Positions 48,296-57,952 of a DNA stretch of 64,000 bases are shown here, piece by piece; position 1 is the stretch's first letter, and every line of letters starts with the position of its first letter. Position numbers and translations under genes: made by a program. The stretch comes from CAYVGO01 sp964450725 (GTDB lineage Bacteria > Bacteroidota > Bacteroidia > Bacteroidales > UBA932), in the NCBI GenBank assembly GCA_964450725.1, contig CAYVGO010000005.1, forward strand, positions 1 to 64,000. The letters run 5' to 3'. A model generated the notes under the pieces. The model had not been told where the DNA came from. It did no database searches and was given only the letters and a program-made list of their open reading frames with translations.

Positions 48296-51271
48296 CTAAA
48301 AGCCAAAAGTAAGATTGAGCGAATAAATTCGGGGACGAGGATAAATATCACTATCGTATCCGCTCGATACTTCGGGGTCAACACCTTGATACTTGGTCAC
48401 TACAAAAACATTTTGTACCAATGCTCCTACCTTCAGAGAGAAGTATTTTGCCAATTGACCGAAGTCGTAAGAAAGAGAGAGATTTTCCATTTTAAGGAAA
48501 GAGGCATTTTCAAGATAATAGTCTGTAAGAATTTGTTGATTCACAAAACCGCTATTGACAAAGTCGGCAGATACATTATTCAAAATCCCCGGCAAATACA
48601 TCACATCTGCCAACGAAGAAGCACGTTGTGCGTTGTAAACATAGTTGCCGACATTGGCACGTAAAACTGCAGAGAGTGTCAGTTTCTTCCATGAAACGGA
48701 AGTATTGATACCGAAAATAAAGTCGGGCATGGGTTTTTGGGTACGGTAAAAATCAGCATTAGTGAATTGTCCGTCCTTATTGAGGTCGGCAAACATTCCC
48801 TCAACAGGTCTGCCGTTTTGGTCATAGACTTGCTTTTTGAGATAAAACATATAGGGTGCATAACCCTCTGTTAAGATTTGTAGCGTACTTCCTCCAACAG
48901 ACGAGACTACGGGTCCTGCTTGTAAGCCCGGGTCTTGAGCCAGTTTTAATGATGTAATCTGCTGTTGCTGATATGTGGCATTGACTCCCAACGACCAATT
49001 CCAATCTTTTGTAGCAATGATAATACCGTTTAAGGCAAGTTCTATTCCTTGACTGGTAAGACTACCGACGTTGGTGGTTATTTTGTTGGTAATATTTGAT
49101 CCGGCAGGGGCTGTTACAGTAGCAATCAGATTGGTAGTAGAGCGATAATAATAATCTAAACTACCGGTCAAGCGGTAATCTAAGAATGCGAAATCAAGAC
49201 CGGCGTTATAGGCATTGGTAGTTTCCCATCGTAAATTGGCATCATAAGAAGCGGGTACGTATCCGGGATAAAAATTATTACCAAACTGGTAAGCATGTTG
49301 TTGGTCTCCGACATTATATATTCCGAGATAACCGTAATTTCCAATACCGTCTTGCTGTCCTGTTACCCCCCACCCTACACGCAGTTTTAGGTCATTCAAA
49401 GGCTTTACATCTTTGAGAAAACTTTCATTCTTGATGTTCCAAGCGGCAGCTACCGAAGGGAAAATACCCCAGCGATTTTCCGGCGCAAAACGTGAAGTAC
49501 CGTCAGTACGCAAAGTTGCCGTAATCATATAACGACCGTCGTAACTATAATTGACACGTCCGTAAAATGATAATAACACATGACGCTGATAATCTCCAAT
49601 ACCGACATAAGTTGTATCTACTTTATCGGGAGTCATTGTCCGTACGTTCTTAACAGTAGAAATCCAATCTTGATAATCATAACCCAATGTTACATCGACG
49701 GTACTTTTGATACTTTCAATTTCTTTATTGTAATTCAAATATGCCGAGAGTAGTTTGTTGGTATTGGTTTGTGATTGAGTACTCAAATACCCTTTTTGGT
49801 CTGTAGTAAAAAATGCGGGAGCCGCTTGAGGATAGACCACATCTATACGATTTCCGCGAGCACCGTCAAATCCTAAGGTCAGATGAGCCCGCAATTCGGG
49901 CAAAAAGTGCATCTTGTAATCAATATCAAAATTCCCGATTAATCGGTCAATATCACCGGTATGTTTTTCTTGCGTAGGGTCAAGAATGGCTAAAGGGTTA
50001 TAGGGTTGTACGGAGTTAATGGGTTTACCGTTATTATCTAAGAATTGGGTATATCCGCCATAAACCTCATTATTGCCGGAGTAAATCGGTAACGTAGGAT
50101 TAAAAATACGGGCAAACCCTATGGCTTGTGTATTGGCATAACGATTTTGATTGATAGCACCTTTCAGGTTGAGTGTAAGTTTAAGATGATTTTGGAAAAA
50201 CGAAGGTGAAAGTTGGAGATTGCCCGTATATCGCTGATAGTTGTCGCTTTTTAAAATTCCGTCTTGGTACATATAACCCAGCGATACCCGAAAGGGTAAC
50301 ACTTTGGCAATATTGCCCGAAACACTTACATTGTTATCTGTTCCTGCGGCAGGGCGAAAAATCTCTTTGTTCCAATCTGTCCATGTATCTCCCAAGGCAT
50401 TTTCATAAGAAGTACCATCTAAAGTCCCTCTCTGCCGAACGGCTTGACGGAATTGGCTTTCGTCAAGCATTTTGGGTATACGTGTTTTAGTTTGCAATGA
50501 TGTATTGGTCGAGAAAATAACCTTCAGTCTTTCATTCTCTCGGGCACGTTTGGTGGTAATCAATACTACTCCGTTGGAAGCCCGAGAACCGTAAATAGCC
50601 GTTGATGAAGCATCTTTAAGAATTGTCATGTTTTCAATGTCATTGGGGTTAATCAATGAAAGAAAGTTACCTGAACCGGTAATTCCTCCGGTTTCTAACG
50701 GTACGCCATCAACAACAATCAATGGGTCATTGCTGGCATTGAGTGAGGCTCCGCCACGGATACGAATAGAGGGACCCGATGTCGGGGATCCGTTACCTTG
50801 TAAAATCTGTACTCCGGCAACCTTACCGTTGAGCAATTCAGCCGGAGAACTGAGTAACCCCGGATTAAAATCTTTGGCCGTTACACTGCTGACAGAGCCG
50901 GTCAAATCTTTTTTACGGGCAGTACCATACCCTACTACCACCACATCATCTAACATTGCTGCAGTGGGTGCAAGTAAAATAACCATATTGTTTTCAGGCT
51001 TTATCTCCTGTTTTTCATACCCTAAGTAATCTATCACAAGGATTGCTCCTGTTGGTACTTGTAAGGAAAAGTTTCCGTTAACGTCTGCCACCACACCCAC
51101 AGTAGTTCCTTTAATAATAACACTTGCTCCGACAAGAGATTCTCCCGTAGAAGCATCTTTGATTATTCCACTGACCGAAATATTTTGGGCTATTGCCCAT
51201 TGTGAGCAAAGCAGTAATAATAAAATGAACTGCCACTCACGTTTAAACTTACATAAATGATAGATTTTCAT
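48296..51271 (-). CDS. SusC/RagA-family TonB-dependent outer-membrane transporter
   Basis: 991 residues. A signal peptide (to AIAQ, about residue 28) precedes a carboxypeptidase-regulatory-like domain (VSGIIKDASTGESLVGASVIIKGT). The TonB box region (DDVVVVGYGTARKKDLTGSV), plug domain (IRIRGGASLNASNDPLIVVDGVP, TILKDASSTAIYGSRASNGVVLI) and a 22-strand barrel ending in aromatic FGF follow. No N-terminal STN domain is present, so it does not look like a sigma/anti-sigma-coupled type. It imports oligosaccharides delivered by SusD using TonB energy. Confidence 0.95.
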   Translation of the reverse strand: MKIYHLCKFKREWQFILLLLLCSQWAIAQNISVSGIIKDASTGESLVGASVIIKGTTVGVVADVNGNFSLQVPTGAILVIDYLGYEKQEIKPENNMVILLAPTAAMLDDVVVVGYGTARKKDLTGSVSSVTAKDFNPGLLSSPAELLNGKVAGVQILQGNGSPTSGPSIRIRGGASLNASNDPLIVVDGVPLETGGITGSGNFLSLINPNDIENMTILKDASSTAIYGSRASNGVVLITTKRARENERLKVIFSTNTSLQTKTRIPKMLDESQFRQAVRQRGTLDGTSYENALGDTWTDWNKEIFRPAAGTDNNVSVSGNIAKVLPFRVSLGYMYQDGILKSDNYQRYTGNLQLSPSFFQNHLKLTLNLKGAINQNRYANTQAIGFARIFNPTLPIYSGNNEVYGGYTQFLDNNGKPINSVQPYNPLAILDPTQEKHTGDIDRLIGNFDIDYKMHFLPELRAHLTLGFDGARGNRIDVVYPQAAPAFFTTDQKGYLSTQSQTNTNKLLSAYLNYNKEIESIKSTVDVTLGYDYQDWISTVKNVRTMTPDKVDTTYVGIGDYQRHVLLSFYGRVNYSYDGRYMITATLRTDGTSRFAPENRWGIFPSVAAAWNIKNESFLKDVKPLNDLKLRVGWGVTGQQDGIGNYGYLGIYNVGDQQHAYQFGNNFYPGYVPASYDANLRWETTNAYNAGLDFAFLDYRLTGSLDYYYRSTTNLIATVTAPAGSNITNKITTNVGSLTSQGIELALNGIIIATKDWNWSLGVNATYQQQQITSLKLAQDPGLQAGPVVSSVGGSTLQILTEGYAPYMFYLKKQVYDQNGRPVEGMFADLNKDGQFTNADFYRTQKPMPDFIFGINTSVSWKKLTLSAVLRANVGNYVYNAQRASSLADVMYLPGILNNVSADFVNSGFVNQQILTDYYLENASFLKMENLSLSYDFGQLAKYFSLKVGALVQNVFVVTKYQGVDPEVSSGYDSDIYPRPRIYSLNLTFGF

Positions 51272-51321
51272 AGATTAAATAATTTTATAGTTTGATAATA
51301 ACTTTCTTGTAAGGTCAAGGG

Positions 51322-51341
51322 AAAAAGCCTTTCCGGCTCTT
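51322..51341 (-). terminator. Weak terminator-like hairpin between GH53 and SusC genes
   Basis: On the minus strand AAGAGCC and GGCTTTT pair (7 bp, one G-U) around GGAAA and run into TTTTTCCC. It may attenuate read-through from the GH53 gene into susC. Confidence 0.4.
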
Positions 51342-51444
51342 GGTGTATTATATTCTTGCATCGATAATTATTTCCTACTGAGGGTAAAATTCATTGCATT
51401 GTAAGGATATCTCAATCATCCCTTTACCGTTCATCCTTTTCTCA

Positions 51445-52509
51445 TTACTGAAAAGCATCTAATGCTTGCAGGGGTTTTCCGTCATCTCCCCAACATCCTA
51501 AAGCATAACCCTTACTCCATGTGCGCGGAGCCTCAGGTTCCCAGTAAAATACTCCGAGTGCATCGCTGCTTTGTGCTGTTGTGAGTAAATCTCCTAACAT
51601 CTGATAAACATCATTGTTATATTTATCAGCCTCTCCTCCTGTTTCAACAATCATTACAGGTTTTCCAAAGCGTTGAGGTAAATCGGTGATATTGGTTTTA
51701 AGTTGTTCTAGCGACGGTTTGTAATCCTTGTGTCCGGCAGGGTCAAGCCAGTAAGGATAATATGATAGTCCGATAACGTCATACTGTACATTGTGATTTT
51801 TGATACCTGCAAAGAACCATTGTGATAATGTAGCATCATTTCCTTTGTCAATGTGTATAATGACCTTGATGTTACTGTCAACATCTTTGACGGCTTTCGA
51901 GCCGCTGTTGAGAAGTTGAGCCAAAGGAGCAAAATTATTATTGACTATTTTTCCGAGTGGCCATAACATACCGCCGGGAATTTCGTTACCAATCTGCACC
52001 CATTCCGGAGTAATCCCTATACTTTTGAGAGTATCCAATACATGCTTAGTGTAATCGTAAACGGCAGTTTTAAGTTGTGATAAGTCGTGGTTTTTCCATG
52101 CTGTAGGGAGATTTTGTTTGGCGGGATCTGCCCAAGAGTCACTGTAGTGAAAGTTAAGCATTATGCGGAAACCTTTTTCTTTTGCTCTTAAACACATTTG
52201 TGCTACTTCTTGGGTAGAACAATGTCCGCTTTGGGGGTCGCTTGAGGGTTTATAAAACAGTCTGAACCGTAAACTGTTGAACCCTTTATTTTTGAGAATA
52301 TCCAAACAGTCTGAAGGTTTATTGTTACTGTCTTTAAAGATAAATCCTGTGGCTTCCATTTGCTGTAACCAACCTACATCTGCACCTTTGGCAAAGGCCG
52401 AAGGTTTCTCCGGTTCGGGGTTATTGTGGGTATTTGCTTTACTGTTACAGTTTAAAAAGAGGATGATACAACCCAATAATGATGATAAATAGAATAAATA
52501 GTTTTTCAT
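51445..52509 (-). CDS. GH53 arabinogalactan endo-beta-1,4-galactanase (lipoprotein)
   Basis: 354 residues. Lipobox LFLNC (Cys21) predicts membrane anchoring, probably at the surface. The GH53 (clan A, TIM barrel) features are the start GADVGWLQQMEATG, RFRLFYKPSSDP, FRIMLNFHYSDSWADPAKQ, the acid/base Glu in VQIGNEIPGGMLWP (about residue 176), and the nucleophile Glu in MIVETGGEA (about 289). GH53 enzymes cut beta-1,4-galactan side chains of pectin (type I arabinogalactan). It is the first gene of the leftward PUL operon, 174 bp before susC, and is divergent from the HTCS regulator. Confidence 0.93.
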   Translation of the reverse strand: MKNYLFYLSSLLGCIILFLNCNSKANTHNNPEPEKPSAFAKGADVGWLQQMEATGFIFKDSNNKPSDCLDILKNKGFNSLRFRLFYKPSSDPQSGHCSTQEVAQMCLRAKEKGFRIMLNFHYSDSWADPAKQNLPTAWKNHDLSQLKTAVYDYTKHVLDTLKSIGITPEWVQIGNEIPGGMLWPLGKIVNNNFAPLAQLLNSGSKAVKDVDSNIKVIIHIDKGNDATLSQWFFAGIKNHNVQYDVIGLSYYPYWLDPAGHKDYKPSLEQLKTNITDLPQRFGKPVMIVETGGEADKYNNDVYQMLGDLLTTAQSSDALGVFYWEPEAPRTWSKGYALGCWGDDGKPLQALDAFQ

Positions 52510-52563
52510 AGTGTGTATTGATTAAGATGAAATATATGATTCAGAAACTCAAAATTAATGTTG

Positions 52564-52571
52564 CAAACATA
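52564..52571 (-). promoter_or_regulatory. -7 box of the GH53/PUL operon
   Basis: On the minus strand TATGTTTG matches TAnnTTTG, 54 bp upstream of the GH53 ATG. The -33 region (ATTG near 52593-52596) is weak, as expected of a promoter that needs an activator. The direct repeat at 52602-52629 lies just upstream. Confidence 0.5.
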
Positions 52572-52601
52572 TAATCTTTACAAATAAGTTATCAATAATA
52601 A

Positions 52602-52629
52602 TTGGACAAATAGCGACAATATTTGGACA
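52602..52629. promoter_or_regulatory. Candidate HTCS operator: TTGGACA direct repeat
   Basis: TTGGACA occurs at 52602-52608 and again at 52623-52629, 21 bp apart (two helical turns), with a related TTTGACA just after. It lies between the two divergent -7 boxes. AraC-type domains of HTCS proteins are known to bind direct repeats upstream of susC operons, so this is a plausible site. Confidence 0.5.
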
Positions 52630-52656
52630 TTTGACATTATTTTGAAAATTATATCC

Positions 52657-52664
52657 TAAATTTG
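52657..52664 (+). promoter_or_regulatory. -7 box of the HTCS gene
   Basis: TAAATTTG matches TAnnTTTG, 21 bp before the ATG at 52686. A TTTG lies 23 bp further upstream (52630-52633), slightly beyond the usual spacing. Confidence 0.5.
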
Positions 52665-52685
52665 AAAATAAATCTTTGATATATT

Positions 52686-55600
52686 ATGCGCCGATTCATT
52701 GTTTTTACAATATTTGTTCTAACTCTTGATTCTCTTCTGGCACTTCCTGTCAATAAACAAAGAAAGTTTGAGAACTATTTTAGTGCAATGCAACAAATCA
52801 ATGCCTTTTTTCAAGATAAAAAAGGTCAAATATGGTGTTCTACCACTGACGGATTATTACTTTTTGACGGACAATCTTTTGTCAAACAAACTTCTTTCAC
52901 ATCTAAAGGATTAGATGCTTTTACGGTCTATTGCTTAATTCAGCAGTCTGACAGTCTGTTTTTATTAGGAACAAGTAACGGATTGGTAATCTTTGATGCT
53001 GTGCATAATCATTACAAACAAATTAATTTTACTGAACGCTTTGACATTCGTTCTCTTTGTTCACTTGCAGACAATACTTTACTTTTGGGGACAATGTCGG
53101 GATTATTTCGTATCAATTTAACCACAGAAACGATTATTCCATTCCCTGAAACAAAAAATCAAATTATTCATGCCATACATGCTCTTTCTGAAGATAAAAT
53201 TTTAGTAGGAGGTTATCAGCAACTTTTTATGGTTAAGATAGAAAGGAGTCAAACATACTCTATTGCTCAAATCAACCTGCCCAATAGCCAAAATGGTTTG
53301 GTTTTATCGATGATGTATGATAAAAATTCTGACAATATATTGATTGGAACAGAGGGTAGTTTATTAAAAATGAGTGTCAAAAGCCATAAAATTAGCTCTA
53401 TTAACAAGTTAAACAACAATTCTATTAAGGCCATTCTTGTTACCCAAGATAATCATTGGTGGTTAGGTTCAGATAACGGACTTTATATTTATAATCCGGC
53501 AGATAATAGTATTGAACACCTTCTACATCGCTTTAATTTCTCTCAATCTTTGATAGACAATGTTGTCTGGTCAATATTTCAGGATAAAGATAACAATATC
53601 TGGTTAGGTACAGACAGCGGTATTTCACTCTATAGGCACTCCCCCATCTTTACCACTTACTATTGGAATGAGTTGGCAGAAACCGGAGAAGGTAATCGTA
53701 TATCTTCTATTTTTTATGATAGTTTTAATAACCTTTGGCTTGGAGGTTCTAACGGTTTGTGCTGTTATAACTTTAGTAACGGTCAATCTCGGCTTTTTAA
53801 AATGAAAGAGAGTCAAGATTTAATTGCTCATAATCATATTCGCTATTGTTTTGAAGATAGAGACAGAAACTTTTGGATGGCTTCTGACGGAGGATTAAGT
53901 TTTTATGATCGGACAAATCATCGCTTTATTCGCTTTTCTATTTGTGATTCATCGCAGACTCGGCATATTGACTGGCTCTACCATATTACCGAAGACAATG
54001 AAGGATTTTTATGGTTGACCACTTATCAACACGGAGTGTTTAAAGTCAATAAAAAGAATTTACTTACCCAAAAATCTTCACCTTATATTGCCGATAATAA
54101 TTGGCACAAAGGGACATCTCCAGAAAATTTATCGCTGAGCAGAATACAAAATGCAACACTTGACAAAAAGGGAAATCTATGGGTGGCAACCACAAAAGAT
54201 GGTGTAAATCAAATTAACAGACTTACGGGAAAGATTACAAGATTCAATAACTCAAGAGGAGATGTTATCATTCCTTCTAATGAAATTTTTTATATTTTAT
54301 GTGATATGAACGGAAAAATATGGTTAGGAATGAATGGTCAGATTGTTGTATTAGATCCGGAAACGTATCAGATAAAATCACTTTCTAACCCTTTTTTCAA
54401 GAATAAAAGCATCATTTCAATGACCGAAGAGGGTGAAAGAATTTGGTGTGCCACACCTCAAGACATATTTTACATAGAAAAAAAATCACAACATATCTTC
54501 CCTTTATTATTGGAAAAAGGTTATTTCAATTCAATTTATTATGATACTGAAAAACATGATATTTGGGTAGGTGGTAACGATAAATGCTTGGTTTTTAATC
54601 CTACAGATGCCGTAAATTTCAATAATGATGAACATACTCCCGTTCTGACTTCACTATATATCAACGAACAGCCTGTGATTGTCGGAGAGTCATATAACAG
54701 TCATACCATTCTTAAGCAAAGTTTATTGTACACCCGACAAATAAATCTGACACATCAACAAAACAATGTAAGTTTTGTACTTTCTCCTTCATTTTACTCA
54801 GATTTACCATATCAGCCCTATCAGTACAGACTTGAAGGTTTAGATAACCAATGGCGTACTATCAATAAATTGCCTGTAAAACTCACTTTTTCTAATTTAA
54901 ATCCGGGAGAATATACATTAATCATCAAACAACATAATAATCTGCCGGCAAAAAAAGATTACTCTTATCAACTGAATATTCTTATTAACAATGCTTGGTA
55001 TTGGTCAATCACCGCCAGAACTATTTATTTAATCCTTTTCGTTGCTTTTATCATTTGGGTTTACAATTATTTCCGAATACGTTATCAGATGCGTATAGAA
55101 AAAATAAATCGACAAAAGATTGAAGAACTGACAGATTTGAAAATCAAATTTTTGACTAACGTTTCTCATGAATTTAAAACTCCTTTAAGTCTGATTATTT
55201 CACCTGTAAATCAACTCATACACGAAGTTAAAAATCATGCAGTCAAACAAACGCTATCATTAGTACATCATAACGCGTTGCAACTGAATGCTCTCTTACA
55301 TCGGTTGCTTGATTTCAACAATTCTTCACTTCCAGAGAACAGTTTGACTTGCTGCAAATTAGAAATCGTAGAGTTTTGTCGAGGTATTTTGGGTATGTAC
55401 CAAGACAGTTATCCTCAATTAAACTTCCATTTTCACACAGAAACTACAACACTCTACCTTTATGCAGATATTGTAAAAATAGAATCAATTCTCAACAATT
55501 TACTCTCCAATGCCTGTAAGTTTACACCTCAAAATGGCTCTATCACACTATCTGTCAATCAATCGGATAATGATGTAGTGATTATCATTACAGATACGGG

Positions 55601-56618
55601 AGCCGGTATTCCTGAAAAGGATATTGAACATGTATTTGAACGTTTTTATCAATCTGACGCACACCGTCAAATCAATCATCAAGGTTCCGGCATTGGGTTA
55701 TCGTTAGTCAAACAATATGTTGAACTGCATGGCGGTAAAATTACGGTTGAGAGTAAAGAAAATAAAGGGTCAACATTCAAGGTTATTATTCCGGTCAAAG
55801 AATCTTCTCTCGCTGTAATGGAAACTAAAAAAATCAGCAAAGAAAGAAGTAGTAAATATACTGTGCTTATTGTTGAAGACAATGTAGATATTTCAAATTA
55901 TATTGAACAACAATTGTCAGATTTTCACTGTATTATTGCACACAATGGAAAAATTGCAATAGAAAAAGCATTAGTAGAAAATCCTGATTTGATTATTTCT
56001 GATGTTATGATGCCTTTTGTTGATGGACTAACAATGAGCAAAATTCTCAAAGAAAACATACACACTGCCACCATTCCCATTATTTTATTGACGGCAAAAA
56101 CTGACCCCAAAACAGAACAAGAGGCTTATAAAATAGGAGTAGAACTCTTTATTTCAAAGCCTTTTGATATTAAACTTCTTCAAGAGCGGATGATTGCCAT
56201 ATTGCAAAAACAAGAGAATCTTCTGTCTAAAATCAAACAATCTGTAATCATAGAAAAACCTATTAACGTTGAAGAACTCACGTCTGAAAACGAACGCTTT
56301 TTAGATAAAATCACCTCAATCATTGAAAAAAATCTTGATAATGATGACCTTAATGTAGAACACCTTTCAAAAATATCAGGTATCAGCAAAAAACAGATTT
56401 ATCGTCGTATTAAACAATTGACCGGAAAAAATACGATTGAATATATTACCTCTATTCGAATGAAGAAAGCGGCTCTGCTCTTAAAACAAAATAAATTTAC
56501 TATTTCAGAAGTCATGTATATGGTCGGCTTTTCTTCACATTCTTATTTTGCTAAATGTTTTTCAGAGCATTACCAAAAAACGCCTACAGAATATAGTAAA
56601 CAACCCTTTGACAGGTAA
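52686..56618 (+). CDS. Hybrid two-component system (HTCS) regulator of the galactan PUL
   Basis: 1,310-residue sensor and regulator in one chain. A signal/anchor (residues 1-20) precedes a periplasmic region of two beta-propellers made of reg_prop repeats (about 30-680; many IWLGTDSGISLY-type units) and a Y_Y_Y domain (~690-765; YQYRLEGLDNQWRT). One transmembrane helix lies at ~775-797 (IYLILFVAFIIWVY). The kinase core has VSHEFKTPLSLI (His ~828), NNLLSNACKF (~936) and GSGIGLSLV (~999). The receiver domain has VLIVEDN and the phospho-acceptor Asp in IISDVMMP (~1104). The C-terminal AraC-type HTH spans ~1205-1305. It is divergent from the GH53 gene. In this class oligosaccharide binding to the propellers turns on the PUL; galacto-oligosaccharide is the expected signal here. 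Confidence 0.96.
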   Translation: MRRFIVFTIFVLTLDSLLALPVNKQRKFENYFSAMQQINAFFQDKKGQIWCSTTDGLLLFDGQSFVKQTSFTSKGLDAFTVYCLIQQSDSLFLLGTSNGLVIFDAVHNHYKQINFTERFDIRSLCSLADNTLLLGTMSGLFRINLTTETIIPFPETKNQIIHAIHALSEDKILVGGYQQLFMVKIERSQTYSIAQINLPNSQNGLVLSMMYDKNSDNILIGTEGSLLKMSVKSHKISSINKLNNNSIKAILVTQDNHWWLGSDNGLYIYNPADNSIEHLLHRFNFSQSLIDNVVWSIFQDKDNNIWLGTDSGISLYRHSPIFTTYYWNELAETGEGNRISSIFYDSFNNLWLGGSNGLCCYNFSNGQSRLFKMKESQDLIAHNHIRYCFEDRDRNFWMASDGGLSFYDRTNHRFIRFSICDSSQTRHIDWLYHITEDNEGFLWLTTYQHGVFKVNKKNLLTQKSSPYIADNNWHKGTSPENLSLSRIQNATLDKKGNLWVATTKDGVNQINRLTGKITRFNNSRGDVIIPSNEIFYILCDMNGKIWLGMNGQIVVLDPETYQIKSLSNPFFKNKSIISMTEEGERIWCATPQDIFYIEKKSQHIFPLLLEKGYFNSIYYDTEKHDIWVGGNDKCLVFNPTDAVNFNNDEHTPVLTSLYINEQPVIVGESYNSHTILKQSLLYTRQINLTHQQNNVSFVLSPSFYSDLPYQPYQYRLEGLDNQWRTINKLPVKLTFSNLNPGEYTLIIKQHNNLPAKKDYSYQLNILINNAWYWSITARTIYLILFVAFIIWVYNYFRIRYQMRIEKINRQKIEELTDLKIKFLTNVSHEFKTPLSLIISPVNQLIHEVKNHAVKQTLSLVHHNALQLNALLHRLLDFNNSSLPENSLTCCKLEIVEFCRGILGMYQDSYPQLNFHFHTETTTLYLYADIVKIESILNNLLSNACKFTPQNGSITLSVNQSDNDVVIIITDTGAGIPEKDIEHVFERFYQSDAHRQINHQGSGIGLSLVKQYVELHGGKITVESKENKGSTFKVIIPVKESSLAVMETKKISKERSSKYTVLIVEDNVDISNYIEQQLSDFHCIIAHNGKIAIEKALVENPDLIISDVMMPFVDGLTMSKILKENIHTATIPIILLTAKTDPKTEQEAYKIGVELFISKPFDIKLLQERMIAILQKQENLLSKIKQSVIIEKPINVEELTSENERFLDKITSIIEKNLDNDDLNVEHLSKISGISKKQIYRRIKQLTGKNTIEYITSIRMKKAALLLKQNKFTISEVMYMVGFSSHSYFAKCFSEHYQKTPTEYSKQPFDR

Positions 56619-56879
56619 TTTCCACTTTTCAAATCTTTCAATAAAATCAAGAATCTAAGAATCGTTGACTGAATCAACGAAAATAGTCGATGTTTTACAT
56701 TTGAAATCTTGATAAATAGATTTTCAATGAGATTGATATTCGATTTATAAAATATATTATTTCCTGACTCTGTGAGTCAAATTTATAATTATTCCAAAAT
56801 TTTGACGAACTTTGCAGGATAAGCATGGACTATACTCTGCTTCATGTTGAATTATGTAAAACATTTAATCCAAATTATT

Positions 56880-57950
56880 ATGAAACGTAATCTTTTTTTG
56901 TTCACTTTGCTTTTTACAATGTGTACTATTCTTTCTGCACAATTACAAAACAGTGATGTTTGGGAATTTCCTGAAATGAAGAAAAATCAATACCGCCGGT
57001 TAATATCAATTCCTGACGTTAATGGTTTTAAGGTCGTTAAATGTGACTTTCATGTACATACTTTTTTTTCTGATGGTGATGTAAGTCCGGTGTTAAGAGT
57101 TGAAGAAGCTTGGACAGACGGATTAGATGCTATTGCCATTACCGACCATTTGGAATATAAAAAATATAAAGAAATTGTACGTGCGGATGATAATGAATCA
57201 TACAAATTGGCTCAAAAACGTGCACAAAATATTGGTCTTACATTAATTAAAGGAACTGAAATTACAAAATCAAAACCTTTTGGGCACATGAACGCACTTT
57301 TTATTCAAGATGCCAATATTATTCAAAATCCGGACGGAGCAAAAGCAATGGAGGCAGCATTGACGCAAGGTGCATTCATTTTATGGAATCACCCAGGGTG
57401 GCCTAATGATACTTCAACACTTTATCCCATGCACCAACAGTGGTTGAGCGACAAAAAAATACATGGCGTAGAAGTATTTAATGATACGGAAATGTATCAC
57501 AAAGCAATAGAATGGTGTAATAAATATAACATCGCTATTATTGGAAATACGGATATTCACGGTATTATAAAAATGGAATACGGAGAAGCATTACGACCAA
57601 TGACTTTAGTCTTTGCAAAAAGTACATCCTCTGAAGATATTCGTGAAGCAATGTTTGCTCAACGTACGGCAGCATTTTTCAACAATCAACTGGTCGGACA
57701 AAAAACATGGATGCAGCAACTGGTTTTATCATCATTACAAGTAAAACGTATTGAAAAATCTATTCAAATAACGAATATTTCTGACATCCCTTTCCAAATC
57801 AAAAATGGCAAACGATTGATTTTCTTACCTGCAAGAACAACAACACAAACATCTATAGACAGTAATCAACCTTTAACTTTTGTCAATGTGTGGATTGGTG
57901 AGTTTCAGAACCTTACTTTACCTGTTTCAGAAATAACAGAACAAAAATAA
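56880..57950 (+). CDS. Secreted PHP-domain metallophosphoesterase-like protein
   Basis: 356 residues. A signal peptide (to ILSAQ, about residue 20) is followed by a full PHP domain. Metal ligands are visible in order: HVHTFFSDGD (HxH and Asp), AIAITDHLEY, GTEITKSKPFGHMNALF, NHPGWPND and GNTDIHG. These form the three-metal site of PHP phosphoesterases such as YciV-type nucleases/phosphatases and histidinol phosphatase. The C-terminal ~85 residues form a small beta domain. The Met at 56880 is chosen because it starts the signal peptide. The next gene starts 2 bp after the stop, so the two are coupled. Export to the periplasm is unusual for PHP enzymes. The substrate is unknown. Confidence 0.85.
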   Translation: MKRNLFLFTLLFTMCTILSAQLQNSDVWEFPEMKKNQYRRLISIPDVNGFKVVKCDFHVHTFFSDGDVSPVLRVEEAWTDGLDAIAITDHLEYKKYKEIVRADDNESYKLAQKRAQNIGLTLIKGTEITKSKPFGHMNALFIQDANIIQNPDGAKAMEAALTQGAFILWNHPGWPNDTSTLYPMHQQWLSDKKIHGVEVFNDTEMYHKAIEWCNKYNIAIIGNTDIHGIIKMEYGEALRPMTLVFAKSTSSEDIREAMFAQRTAAFFNNQLVGQKTWMQQLVLSSLQVKRIEKSIQITNISDIPFQIKNGKRLIFLPARTTTQTSIDSNQPLTFVNVWIGEFQNLTLPVSEITEQK

Positions 57951-57952
57951 TC

